From contig JAITDM010000157.1 in assembly GCA_031282535.1 (NCBI GenBank), positions 1 through 10,275 on the forward strand: a DNA stretch of 10,275 nucleotides. The letters run 5' to 3'. Both the position numbers and the translations under genes were made by a program. Below are positions 1 through 6,305 of this stretch, piece after piece (the stretch's first letter is position 1; each line of letters starts with the position of its first letter). Under the pieces are notes generated by a model. It saw only the letters and a list, made by a program, of their open reading frames with translations. It made no database searches and was not told where the DNA came from. This DNA comes from Oscillospiraceae bacterium. GTDB taxonomy: Bacteria; Bacillota; Clostridia; Oscillospirales; UBA929.

Positions 1-541
1 CGAGCAGCGCCCCGCCGGAACGGCTGTACTTCTGAATGCCGCGGAAGAGATTGTTGGCCGCGTAAATGGACATGAAGTCCGACGACGACACCGTAAACAC
101 GTGCTGGGCGATCCCCTCCCGGATGGGCACCGCAAAACCGCCGCACACAACATCCCCCAGAACGTCGTAGATCACATAGTCGAGATCCAGTTCCTCGAAG
201 ATACGCTGGTGCTTGAAGAGCTCCACGGCGGTGATAATCCCCCGGCCCGCGCAGCCGACGCCGGGCGCCGGCCCGCCGGCCTCCACGCAGTAGATGCCGT
301 TGAACCCCTCGAAGATCACGTCGTGGGCGTCCACCGACGACTTCTCCCGCAGGGTGTCCAGCACGGTGGGGATGTAGCTGCCGTCCCGCAGCGTGTTGGT
401 GCTGTCGGACTTGGGGTCGCAGCCGAATTGCATGACCTTGAAGCCCATCTTGGACAGCGCCGCGGAGAGATTGGAGGTGGTGGTGGATTTGCCGATGCCT
501 CCTTTCCCGTAGATGGCGATCTGCTTGATCTGCTTGCTCAT
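1..541 (-). CDS. NifH-like nitrogenase iron protein homologue (partial, C-terminus off the window)
   Basis: ATP-dependent electron-donor protein of a nitrogenase-like system: a homodimer with one [4Fe-4S] cluster that passes electrons to the D/K partner. The first 180 residues are visible. The P-loop GKGGIGKS lies at residues 12-19, the switch region DPKSDST at 42-48, the cluster cysteines at C97 (in GVGCAGRG) and C133 (in DVVCGGFA), and R100 sits at the site of ADP-ribosylation in classical NifH. The start is ATG at 541, overlapping the stop of the upstream nifX-like gene as ATGA, which implies translational coupling. The DPKSDSTNTL and IPTVLDTLRE segments differ from the DPKADSTRLIL pattern of N2-fixing NifH, which points to a group IV nitrogenase-like reductase. 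Family membership is certain; the substrate of the partner enzyme is not visible from this protein. The last ~90-110 residues lie beyond base 1. Confidence 0.95.
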   Translation of the reverse strand, partial: MSKQIKQIAIYGKGGIGKSTTTSNLSAALSKMGFKVMQFGCDPKSDSTNTLRDGSYIPTVLDTLREKSSVDAHDVIFEGFNGIYCVEAGGPAPGVGCAGRGIITAVELFKHQRIFEELDLDYVIYDVLGDVVCGGFAVPIREGIAQHVFTVSSSDFMSIYAANNLFRGIQKYSRSGGALL

Positions 542-891
542 ACGCGTGTTTCCCTCACTTCTTTGTCATAGTAGTCACGAAGCCGTGCCAGGGCGTCCTC
601 AATCGGAAATCCGATCTCAAACACAGATATTCCACTTTTTTCCAGTCTTCGCTTGGCGGGCGGGCCGATGCGGCTCACGAGCACGGCCCGGCAGTCCCCG
701 AGCAGCGCGGCGACGGCGTCCAGGGCGCTGTCCTCGTGCATCCCGCCGTCACAGACGGGCGGCACCGCCCGCTGTTCGATCAGCCGGTGCCCCTCCTTGT
801 CGAGCGCGACGATGTAAAAACACCGGGCCCGTCCGAAGTGTTCGTTGACGAATTTACCATCCGTCGTAGCAATGGCAATATGTATTGGCAT
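538..891 (-). CDS. NifX/NafY-family dinitrogenase iron-molybdenum cofactor-binding protein
   Basis: Small (117 residue) single-domain protein of the NifX/NafY/NifB-C-terminal family, whose members bind and carry NifB-derived Fe-S cofactors or shield apo-enzyme. It opens with MPIHIAIATTDG followed by NEHFGRARCFYIV at residues 16-28, the family signature with H18 and the FGRA motif. It also has C24, C47 (VCDGGMHED) and C67. ATG at 891 was chosen over an upstream in-frame start because the family begins at this beta strand and a G-rich stretch (about 898-904) lies just upstream. It sits between the D-like gene (60-base gap) and the nifH-like gene (4-base overlap). The NifB homologue in this cluster has no NifX domain, so this protein may supply the carrier function separately; that is inference. 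Confidence 0.88.
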   Translation of the reverse strand: MPIHIAIATTDGKFVNEHFGRARCFYIVALDKEGHRLIEQRAVPPVCDGGMHEDSALDAVAALLGDCRAVLVSRIGPPAKRRLEKSGISVFEIGFPIEDALARLRDYYDKEVRETRV

Positions 892-922
892 AGATAGTCC
901 CCCCGAGACCCCCGCTGGAATC

Positions 923-948
923 AATTATGAATTATGAATTCAGAATCC
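923..948. repeat. Short tandem heptamer repeat in the D-X gap
   Basis: Two exact copies of AATTATG (923-929, 930-936) are followed by a degenerate copy AATTCAG (937-943) and a partial one. It fills much of the 60-base gap between the nifD-like stop and the nifX-like start. No function is evident; it may be slippage-generated. Confidence 0.6.
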
Positions 949-951
949 ACG

Positions 952-2460
952 CTAGCCCTCGGCTTTGATGTAGGAAAAAGGATCCTGCGCGTACCAGGAA
1001 TCCCGGTAGGGGAGCGGGCAGTGCCGGGCCAGCTGTTTGTTGAACTGGGCGTTGGCCAGGATCCGCCGGATCCGGCGGGCCACCTCGAACACGCCGGAGA
1101 ACCCCATGTAGTTGTAGGACGGGCCGAACAGCGGCAGCAGCGGAAGCCCCTGCTTTGCGGAGATGTTGCCGCCGCCGGAGTGCCCCACGTAGAGGTCGGG
1201 GCGCAGCCGTTTCACGAGGTTGATCTGCTCGAAGGGCTGCTGGGTGGCGACGTTAAAGAGGACGTCGTCGACGTCGTCGAGGCTCTCGAAGACAGGCTCG
1301 GCGAACTCGTCGTAGTGGTGGCCCTTGAAGCCGACGATCTTCATCCCCAGGTCCTGCAGGATCTCCGCCGTGGCGAGAATGCGCACCTCGCCGCCGCCTA
1401 AGAAGGCGGTCTTCCCCCGGAGGGCGGGGCGGAAGGGCGCGAGCGCCTCGTCGAGCGCCTGCTCCTCCGACGCGATCAGCCGGTCCGCCTCCTGCGACAG
1501 GTCGAAGTGCGCGGCGATCTTGCGGAGCCACCGGGCCGTGTTCTTCCGCCCGATGGGGATCGTGTCGATCAGGAACGGGATGTCGTACAGCGTCTGTAAG
1601 TGGTGGAGAAAGTAGTCGTCGTGGGTGCCGCAGATGCTGACGTTCAGCGCGGATTCCAGCGCGTACTGGAAGTCCTCCGCGTCGGAATAACAGGGCAGAA
1701 AGCGCACCTGCAAGTCGAGCGCGTTCAGCAGGCGGGTGAGCTCCGTCTCGTCCGGGCGGGACATGGAGGAGACATTTAAAACGTTCACCGTCCGGCTGTC
1801 GCGGTAGCGCCGCCGCACCTCCTCCAGTTCGTCCGGCACCACCCGGCGGTCCGCCCGCCGCTCGGGTTTTTTCACGAGCGCCCGCAGGATGCCGTGGTAG
1901 ACGTCGTCGTAGGCGGTGGCCATGACCTTGGTCTTGAACCCGGAGCAGTGCACCGGGACCAGCGCGGCGGCGGTCTCCTCCTGCATCTCGGCCACCACGG
2001 CGTCCACGTCGTCGCCGATCAGCGCCGGCACGCAGCTCACGGGGATCAAAATCGTCTCCGGGCGAAACATCCGCTCGGCAAAGCGGATGGCCTCCTTCAG
2101 TTTGCCCTCCCCGCCGCCGATGACGTCGGCCTCGTCCAGGTTGGAATTCAGCCAGATGAGGCCCTCCGCGTTCGGGTCCCGCAGGCGCTTGAACGTCTGG
2201 CTGGTGCCCACCGCGCCGATGGAGGAGGCGCCGCAGCCGATGGGGCCGTGCATGATGATGACGGCATTGCGCAATGTGTTGATGATGGCCTGGCTCAGCG
2301 TAAACTGGCAGCCCTGCGTCTGTGAGAAGGTCCGGGCGGCCAGGTTGAGGCAGCCGCCCGCCCGGGCGCACTGCACCTCGCGGCAGGTCCCGCCGAAGGC
2401 GATGCCGGCGCCGAGCCGCTCCTCCCGCACGGGAGGCGTTTTGGCGGATAAATAATTCAA
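952..2460 (-). CDS. NifD-like (component 1 alpha-type) subunit of a nitrogenase-like reductase
   Basis: Catalytic-type subunit, 502 residues, of the nitrogenase component 1 oxidoreductase superfamily. Three cysteines match the NifD P-cluster ligands: C51 (QGCQF), C76 (HGPIGCGASS) and C143 (VSCVPALIGDD). C277 in NVSICGTHDDYF aligns without gaps to the FeMo-cofactor ligand Cys275 of NifD (N-x3-C-x5-Y, with IP following). The region matching the NifD cofactor histidine (His442, in GPYHGFDGF) reads GPSYNYMGFSG at 446-456, so the histidine is not kept. An N-terminal cluster of three cysteines (C26, C31, C37) precedes the first P-cluster-type cysteine. The start is TTG at 2460 with AAGGAGGG about 8 bases upstream; the next in-frame ATG would remove the first P-cluster cysteine. 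It follows the K-like gene by 63 bases. Most likely a group IV reductase with a NifB-derived cofactor and a non-N2 substrate; NifE-like is the alternative, but the gene is paired with only one K-type partner and a NifH. Confidence 0.9.
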   Translation of the reverse strand: MNYLSAKTPPVREERLGAGIAFGGTCREVQCARAGGCLNLAARTFSQTQGCQFTLSQAIINTLRNAVIIMHGPIGCGASSIGAVGTSQTFKRLRDPNAEGLIWLNSNLDEADVIGGGEGKLKEAIRFAERMFRPETILIPVSCVPALIGDDVDAVVAEMQEETAAALVPVHCSGFKTKVMATAYDDVYHGILRALVKKPERRADRRVVPDELEEVRRRYRDSRTVNVLNVSSMSRPDETELTRLLNALDLQVRFLPCYSDAEDFQYALESALNVSICGTHDDYFLHHLQTLYDIPFLIDTIPIGRKNTARWLRKIAAHFDLSQEADRLIASEEQALDEALAPFRPALRGKTAFLGGGEVRILATAEILQDLGMKIVGFKGHHYDEFAEPVFESLDDVDDVLFNVATQQPFEQINLVKRLRPDLYVGHSGGGNISAKQGLPLLPLFGPSYNYMGFSGVFEVARRIRRILANAQFNKQLARHCPLPYRDSWYAQDPFSYIKAEG

Positions 2461-2523
2461 AAGGATCCCTCCTTGGGCACTGTCAAATTGATTTTTTGAA
2501 CGGTCGGCGGCGCTTTTTGGCCC

Positions 2524-3861
2524 TCAGCGCCCGGAGACCAGCAGCGTCAGCAGGTCGCTCGTCAGCGTGAGCCCGCCGTTGTAGCCCGCGTAGGCCTGTT
2601 GGAGCACGACCCGGTTTGTCACCGGGAACGACACCGTGAGCAGCGGCCAGCCGAACCGCGCGGCCAGGTCCCGCTCGAAGACGGTGCCGACCAGTACGGT
2701 GGGGGAGAGGCTGTCGTAGTAGCGCTCGTTGGCGCTCGGCGGCCACGCCTCCCGGATGTACCGTTCGAGCGACGAGGTGTCGGTGTCGAAGCGGACGAGC
2801 GGCTTGAGGCCGCTCTCCCACGCGTCGAAGCGGCGCTCGATCGCCCGGGTCTGCGCCTCGTCCAGAAAGTCCGTGACGACGGTGAGCGCCGGCAGCCAGC
2901 CGAGCTCGTCGGCGAGAAAGCGGGACACGGCCGGGGCGTAGTTGGCGTCCCCCGCGACCACGACATACCGCTGCAGGTCGACGTCGTTGTAGATGTCCGC
3001 CAGGCGTTCCAGGTAGTCGTAATAGCGCGTCTCCTCGCTTTGGATCACAGCCTCGGCCACCGGGCGCGCAACGCCCAGCGCGTCCGCCGCGGCCCGCAGA
3101 AAGCCGCTGGTCTGGGCCGCGCCCACCGGCAGCGGCAGCACCGTGTGCGGGATGCCGTGGAGAGCCTTCAGCGTCTGCGCCGATTTGACGCCGTACACGT
3201 CCGAGAGCACCAGGGTGTGCGCGGCCTCGGCGGCGCCCTGCAGGTCCCGCAGCGTCTCGTCCTCGCCAAAGAAGGTGTGGACGCGCAGGCCGAGGCGCGT
3301 CAGCAGGCGCTTGATCTCGGTCAGGTTGCCCTTGTAGAACGCGTCCTGCCCGGGCACGAGACCGAGGAGATTGACGGTGTCCCGGCGCGCGGCGGCGGGG
3401 CGGGTGAAACGCTGAAACAGGCCCGAGAGCACCATGTCGTAGCCCTCGTAAGAGTTGCCCTTGAAACTCGGCGTGGGGATCGCGACGACCGGCGCCGCCT
3501 CGTCGGCAAACGCCTCGGCCACGGCCTGTACGTCGTCGCCGATCATCTCGACCATACAGCCGGTGATCACCACATAGAGATCGCCGTCCATGAGGTCCAG
3601 CGTGGAACGGATCTGTTCGCTGAGCCGGTCCTGGCCGCCGAACACGATCTCGCGCTCCACCACGTTGGAGCTGCTCCAGGACGTGCCGCCGCAGTAGCCG
3701 CCGCCCAGATAACCCGCGCCGGCGCTGCCGGCGCTGAATACGTTGTACCCGCACCCGGCGCTCGCGTGGATGATGGGGATTGTCCGCGGCAGCGCGCGCA
3801 GGGTAAAGAGCGCGCCGCCCAGCGCACAGGTAAAACGGGGTCTGTCGACAAATTTACTCAT
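2524..3861 (-). CDS. NifK-like (component 1 beta-type) subunit of a nitrogenase-like reductase
   Basis: Partner subunit of the D-like protein, 445 residues. P-cluster-type cysteines are C12 (RFTCALGGA), C37 (HASAGCGYN) and C102 (ITGCMVEMIGDD), matching the NifK pattern Cys70/Cys95/Cys153. The N-terminus is about 58 residues shorter than that of Azotobacter NifK, as in many nitrogenase-like relatives. SSSNVVEREIVFGGQ (residues 63-77) matches the NifK stretch that ends in AVFGGQ. An additional C57 lies in a glycine-rich insertion (GYLGGGYCGGT). ATG at 3861 was chosen because AGGAGG lies 7 bases upstream; an upstream TTG at 3897 would overlap the nifB-like stop and lacks such a site. The gene starts 32 bases after the NifB-like gene and is followed by the D-like gene, so B-K-D is the transcription order (K before D, the reverse of classical nifDK). 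NifN-like is the alternative, judged less likely because no second D/K pair is visible. Confidence 0.9.
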   Translation of the reverse strand: MSKFVDRPRFTCALGGALFTLRALPRTIPIIHASAGCGYNVFSAGSAGAGYLGGGYCGGTSWSSSNVVEREIVFGGQDRLSEQIRSTLDLMDGDLYVVITGCMVEMIGDDVQAVAEAFADEAAPVVAIPTPSFKGNSYEGYDMVLSGLFQRFTRPAAARRDTVNLLGLVPGQDAFYKGNLTEIKRLLTRLGLRVHTFFGEDETLRDLQGAAEAAHTLVLSDVYGVKSAQTLKALHGIPHTVLPLPVGAAQTSGFLRAAADALGVARPVAEAVIQSEETRYYDYLERLADIYNDVDLQRYVVVAGDANYAPAVSRFLADELGWLPALTVVTDFLDEAQTRAIERRFDAWESGLKPLVRFDTDTSSLERYIREAWPPSANERYYDSLSPTVLVGTVFERDLAARFGWPLLTVSFPVTNRVVLQQAYAGYNGGLTLTSDLLTLLVSGR

Positions 3862-3893
3862 GAGCCGCCTCCTTTCTGGGGGTTCGGGGGCCG

Positions 3894-4778
3894 TCAACCG
3901 TGAGAAAAGGTGTTTTCACAGTGCAAATCCTCGTAGAGCCGGTCAGATACGTCCGTCTTCCCCAGCACGCCGCAGGCGTCCGCCCGGCAGTGCTGGCAGT
4001 GGCGGAATACCGGCAAAAACACCTCGGCGGCCGCGCGTGCCTCGTTCAGTTCGCCGCAGTCCGGCGGCGCCAGATGGGCCAGGTCGCCCTGGGGGATCAG
4101 GGGGATGACATTGAGAATCGAGGCGCCGAGTTCGGCGCACTCCCGGGCGATGCGGCCGATGTGATCCCCGTTCAGTTCCGGGATGAGCACGGTGTTGATC
4201 TTGACCAGCACGTCCCGGGCCGCCAGGCGCTGGATGCCGAGGCGCTGGCGCTCGATCAGGATGCGCGCGGCCTCCTCGCCCCGCAGCGTCTGGCCCTGCC
4301 AGACGATCTTTTCCACGATCCGGGCCGTGACGGCGGGGTCCACGCCGTTGACGGTGACGGTCACCGACCGCACGCCGGCGCGCACGATGTCGTCCACCAG
4401 GTCCGGCAGCATCAGGCCGTTGGTGCTCAGGCAGCCGAGCAGCATGGGAAACCGCGCGCGCAGCGCCGAAAAGACGCGCAGGGCGTGGTCCGAGGCGAGC
4501 GAGTCCCCCGGCCCGGCGACGCCGACGACCGAGAGCTCCGGGCAGAGCGCCAGCGCCCGCCCGACGATCTCGACGGCCCGGTCCACCGGTAAAATCTGCT
4601 GGGCGACCCCCGGCCTGTTTTCGGTCCTGTTGAAGCGGCGCGTGCAGAAGCGGCATTTGATGTTGCAGTGGGGGCTCACGGGCAGATGGAGCCGGCCCTT
4701 GTTCGGCGCGCGGCCGAGGCAGGGGTGGTTTTTGGCCAGATGCGCATAGCGCGTCTCAAGATGGGTCACGCAGGCCAT
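3894..4778 (-). CDS. NifB-like radical SAM cofactor-assembly protein (no NifX domain)
   Basis: Radical SAM enzyme related to NifB, which fuses two [4Fe-4S] clusters and inserts carbide and sulfur to make the [Fe8S9C] precursor of nitrogenase cofactors. 294 residues from ATG at 4778. Visible signatures are HPC with C20, the radical SAM CX3CX2C at C38-C42-C45 (CNIKCRFC), VVGVAGPGDSLA, LSTNGLMLPD, and the C-terminal CQHCRADACGVLG. The stand-alone form lacks the C-terminal NifX domain. ATG 4778 is preceded by GAGGTG inside the end of cysK, whose stop is 5 bases upstream; an in-frame GTG at 4787 overlaps that stop and is less likely. Its presence argues that the D/K-like pair carries a complex iron-sulfur cofactor, unlike the protochlorophyllide reductase or Cfb (F430) enzymes, which do not need NifB. 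Confidence 0.92.
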   Translation of the reverse strand: MACVTHLETRYAHLAKNHPCLGRAPNKGRLHLPVSPHCNIKCRFCTRRFNRTENRPGVAQQILPVDRAVEIVGRALALCPELSVVGVAGPGDSLASDHALRVFSALRARFPMLLGCLSTNGLMLPDLVDDIVRAGVRSVTVTVNGVDPAVTARIVEKIVWQGQTLRGEEAARILIERQRLGIQRLAARDVLVKINTVLIPELNGDHIGRIARECAELGASILNVIPLIPQGDLAHLAPPDCGELNEARAAAEVFLPVFRHCQHCRADACGVLGKTDVSDRLYEDLHCENTFSHG

Positions 4779-4783
4779 GGAAG

Positions 4784-5725
4784 TCACCTCACAATCTCGT
4801 CGAAAAGTGGTGTGGACAGATACCGCTCGCCGGTGTCGGGGAGCAGCACGACCACGTTTTGCCCGGCGTTTTCCGCCCGCCGGGCGATCTGTGTGGCGGC
4901 GAAAGCCGCCGCGCCGGAGGAGATGCCGACCAGCAGACCCTCCCGCAGGGCGAGGCGCTGGGCGGTTTCGTAGGCCTCCTCGGTGCGCACTTTGAAGATT
5001 TCGTCGACCACGTCCTGCCGGAACACGCCGGGGACAAAACCCGCCCCGATGCCCTGGATCTTGTGGGGGCCCGGCGCCCCGCCGGAGAGCACCGGGGAGT
5101 CGTAGGGTTCCACCGCCACGATGCGGACGGCCGGATTCAGTGCCCGCAGGCGCAGACCCACGCCCGTCACCGTGCCGCCGGTGCCGACGCCGGCCACAAA
5201 GACGTCCACGCGGCCGTCGGTGTCCCGCCAGATCTCCTCGGCGGTGGTGTCCCGGTGGACCTCCGGGTTGGCGGGGTTTTCGAACTGCTGGGGGATGTAC
5301 GCGTTCGGGATCGCGGCGGCGAGCTCCTCCGCCTTGCGGACGGCGCCCTTCATGCCCAGCGCGCCCGGGGTCAGCACCAGCTCCGCGCCCAGGGCCGCGA
5401 GCAGCCGACGCCGCTCGACGCTCATCGTGTCCGGCATCGTCAGCACCAGTCGGTACCCCCGGGCGGCCGCCACAAAGGCGAGCCCGACCCCCGTGTTGCC
5501 GCTGGTGGGTTCGATGAGGACGGTGTCGGCCGTGATCCGCCCGCTCTGTTCGCCCCGCTCGACCATCGCGAGGGCGATCCTGTCTTTGACGCTCCCCAGG
5601 GGGTTGAAGTACTCCAGCTTGGCGATGAGACGGGCCTTTACGCCCGCCTCCCGCCCGTAGTCCGTCAGCGCCAGCAGCGGGGTGTTGCCGATCAGTTCCG
5701 TCAGTTTGTTTGCGATGTTTTCCAT
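4784..5725 (-). CDS. cysK: Cysteine synthase A (O-acetylserine sulfhydrylase)
   Basis: PLP enzyme making L-cysteine and acetate from O-acetyl-L-serine and sulfide in the cytoplasm. 313 residues, the usual length. PLP lysine K47 lies in NPLGSVKDR, the substrate loop TSGNTG at 74-79, the phosphate-binding GVGTGGTVTG in mid-protein, and EVHRDTTAEEIW matches the HR-x-TT region of CysK rather than cystathionine beta-synthase. ATG 5725 was chosen for the GGGAGG ribosome binding site about 7 bases upstream; an ATG 39 bases further upstream (5764) has none. It heads the tightly packed nifB-K-D-X-H-like block and lies downstream of yezD. In Bacillus and Staphylococcus CysK also binds the CymR regulator in response to O-acetylserine, so its place opposite a CymR-like gene may be regulatory as well as metabolic. 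Confidence 0.96.
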   Translation of the reverse strand: MENIANKLTELIGNTPLLALTDYGREAGVKARLIAKLEYFNPLGSVKDRIALAMVERGEQSGRITADTVLIEPTSGNTGVGLAFVAAARGYRLVLTMPDTMSVERRRLLAALGAELVLTPGALGMKGAVRKAEELAAAIPNAYIPQQFENPANPEVHRDTTAEEIWRDTDGRVDVFVAGVGTGGTVTGVGLRLRALNPAVRIVAVEPYDSPVLSGGAPGPHKIQGIGAGFVPGVFRQDVVDEIFKVRTEEAYETAQRLALREGLLVGISSGAAAFAATQIARRAENAGQNVVVLLPDTGERYLSTPLFDEIVR

Positions 5726-5896
5726 GTGCGGACCTCCCTCATATACCTGTGTGGCACAGCGCATACCCGGCGCGTCCTTGTGGCGGATTCACGCGCCCGC
5801 GTCCGTGCAAAGGTGTCGGCCGCGGCGATCTGCGCGGCCCAGGTCCTGGATGGGGCAACAGAGACAGCGCCGGGCGCGCCACCCGGGGGCGCCCGG
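5726..5896 (-). other. yezD-cysK intergenic leader with two GC-rich hairpins
   Basis: 171 bases without a convincing gene. On the minus strand it contains an 8-bp GC hairpin directly after yezD (5870-5896), a second 7-bp stem GGCCGCG/CGCGGCC (5818-5839, 8-base loop), and the cysK ribosome binding site. No riboswitch or T-box core is recognisable. It may tune expression between the tiny first gene and cysK; this is inference. Confidence 0.4.
5870..5896 (-). terminator. GC-rich hairpin directly after yezD (possible attenuator, processing or weak terminator site)
   Basis: Perfect 8-bp stem CCGGGCGC/GCGCCCGG (5870-5877 with 5889-5896) and an 11-base loop, abutting the yezD stop codon. On the minus strand the following bases are GCTGTCTCTGTTG, which lack a proper U-run, so intrinsic termination would be weak or partial. 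A role as RNA-stability or processing element between yezD and cysK is equally possible. Confidence 0.35.
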
Positions 5897-6055
5897 TCAT
5901 ATCTTGGTTTTTTCCAATTTTTCCACCATCACGACCTTGCCGTCGTGGATCACCAGCGTGATGGAGCCGAATTTGATCTCCTCCAGGTAGTGGATGATCT
6001 GCTTCAGCTTTTCTTCAGAGACACTGTTCGGTACCGAAAACGTAATTTCCCTCAT
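5897..6055 (-). CDS. YezD-family small protein (DUF2292)
   Basis: 52-residue protein beginning MREITFSVPNSVSEEKL and carrying FGSITLVIHDGKVVMVEK, the short amphipathic beta hairpin typical of YezD/DUF2292 proteins (F-G-x-I/V-T-x-x-I-x-D-G-x-V-V-x-x-x-x-x-E-K). ATG at 6055 has a GGGGGG-type ribosome binding site. No cysteines, signal peptide or membrane segment. The molecular function of the family is unknown to me; from memory its genes often sit beside cysteine or sulfate assimilation genes, which fits here. It is the first gene after the minus-strand promoter at about 6134-6162, so it probably leads the whole operon. Confidence 0.82.
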   Translation of the reverse strand: MREITFSVPNSVSEEKLKQIIHYLEEIKFGSITLVIHDGKVVMVEKLEKTKI

Positions 6056-6122
6056 GGTGTGTCCCCCCGTAACGGATGTTGGGTACCGCCGGCACTAAAT
6101 ATTTACTATATATATATGTATT

Positions 6123-6146
6123 ATATGCAATATAGAATATCTCAAA
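6123..6146 (-). promoter_or_regulatory. Candidate operator, copy 1 (over the -10 of the leftward promoter)
   Basis: Minus-strand element TTTG-A-GATATT-C-TATATT-G-CATAT. It matches copy 2 at 6282-6305 at 21 of 24 positions and includes the -10 box TATTCT. It begins 10 bases after the -35 hexamer. The element is an imperfect AT-rich dyad, the kind of site a dimeric Rrf2 protein could bind; the binding itself is inference. Confidence 0.55.
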
Positions 6147-6162
6147 AAACATCGTTTGTCAA
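6134..6162 (-). promoter_or_regulatory. Sigma-A-type promoter for the yezD-cysK-nitrogenase-like operon
   Basis: On the minus strand TTGACA (6162-6157) is separated by 17 bases from TATTCT (6139-6134). The expected start near 6127 would give a leader of about 70 bases before yezD. No other promoter of comparable quality was seen upstream of the operon. Confidence 0.7.
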
Positions 6163-6264
6163 GCCCTTTGGAGAAATTGTCGGAATTTTGCCCCGAAGAT
6201 TTTGCGCGCCGGGGCCGCCGCGCGCCGGGAGAGCAGAATCTTGGCGCGGATTTTCAACCCGGTC

Positions 6265-6294
6265 TTGACAAAAGGGGACCCTTTGGGATATTGT
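6265..6294 (+). promoter_or_regulatory. Sigma-A-type promoter for the CymR-like regulator gene
   Basis: TTGACA (6265-6270) and TATTGT (6289-6294) with an 18-base spacer, about 70 bases upstream of the regulator's start codon. A perfect inverted repeat AAAGGG-GA-CCCTTT (6271-6284) fills most of the spacer and could be part of an operator. The rightward metabolic genes may also be reached from here unless the hairpin at 6816-6848 stops transcription. Confidence 0.65.
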
Positions 6295-6305
6295 ATATTA
6301 CATAT
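6282..6305 (+). promoter_or_regulatory. Candidate operator, copy 2 (over the -10 of the regulator promoter)
   Basis: Plus-strand element TTTG-G-GATATT-G-TATATT-A-CATAT, 21 of 24 identical to copy 1 on the opposite strand. It begins 11 bases after the -35 hexamer, against 10 in the leftward promoter, so it keeps its position relative to the promoter. Placement over the -10 suggests autorepression by the adjacent gene's product (inference). Confidence 0.55.

Noticed and set aside
2481..2486. TTGACA on the minus strand between the K-like and D-like genes as an internal promoter -35
   Set aside because: No -10-like hexamer lies 16-18 bases downstream, and a start there would fall inside the D-like gene.
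2599..3903. A 434-codon plus-strand open frame opposite the NifK-like gene
   Set aside because: No recognisable domain, biased composition, and complete overlap with a well-supported NifK homologue.
1..4778. An F430 (Cfb) or chlorophyll (Bch/Chl) reductase cluster
   Set aside because: Those systems do not need NifB, and no tetrapyrrole gene is present, whereas a NifB homologue and a NifX protein are.
1..5725. A true N2-fixing nif operon
   Set aside because: The NifD cofactor histidine is absent, nifE, nifN and nifV are not seen, the NifH motifs are atypical, and every neighbour points to sulfur metabolism.
5870..5896. GGGTGG within the hairpin after yezD as a T-box core (AGGGTGGNACCGCG)
   Set aside because: The match stops after GGGTGG; the NACCGCG part, a specifier domain and a following U-run terminator are missing.
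4859..6268. A 469-codon plus-strand open frame running through cysK and the divergent promoter region
   Set aside because: It antisenses cysK and yezD, crosses the promoters, and shows no family features.
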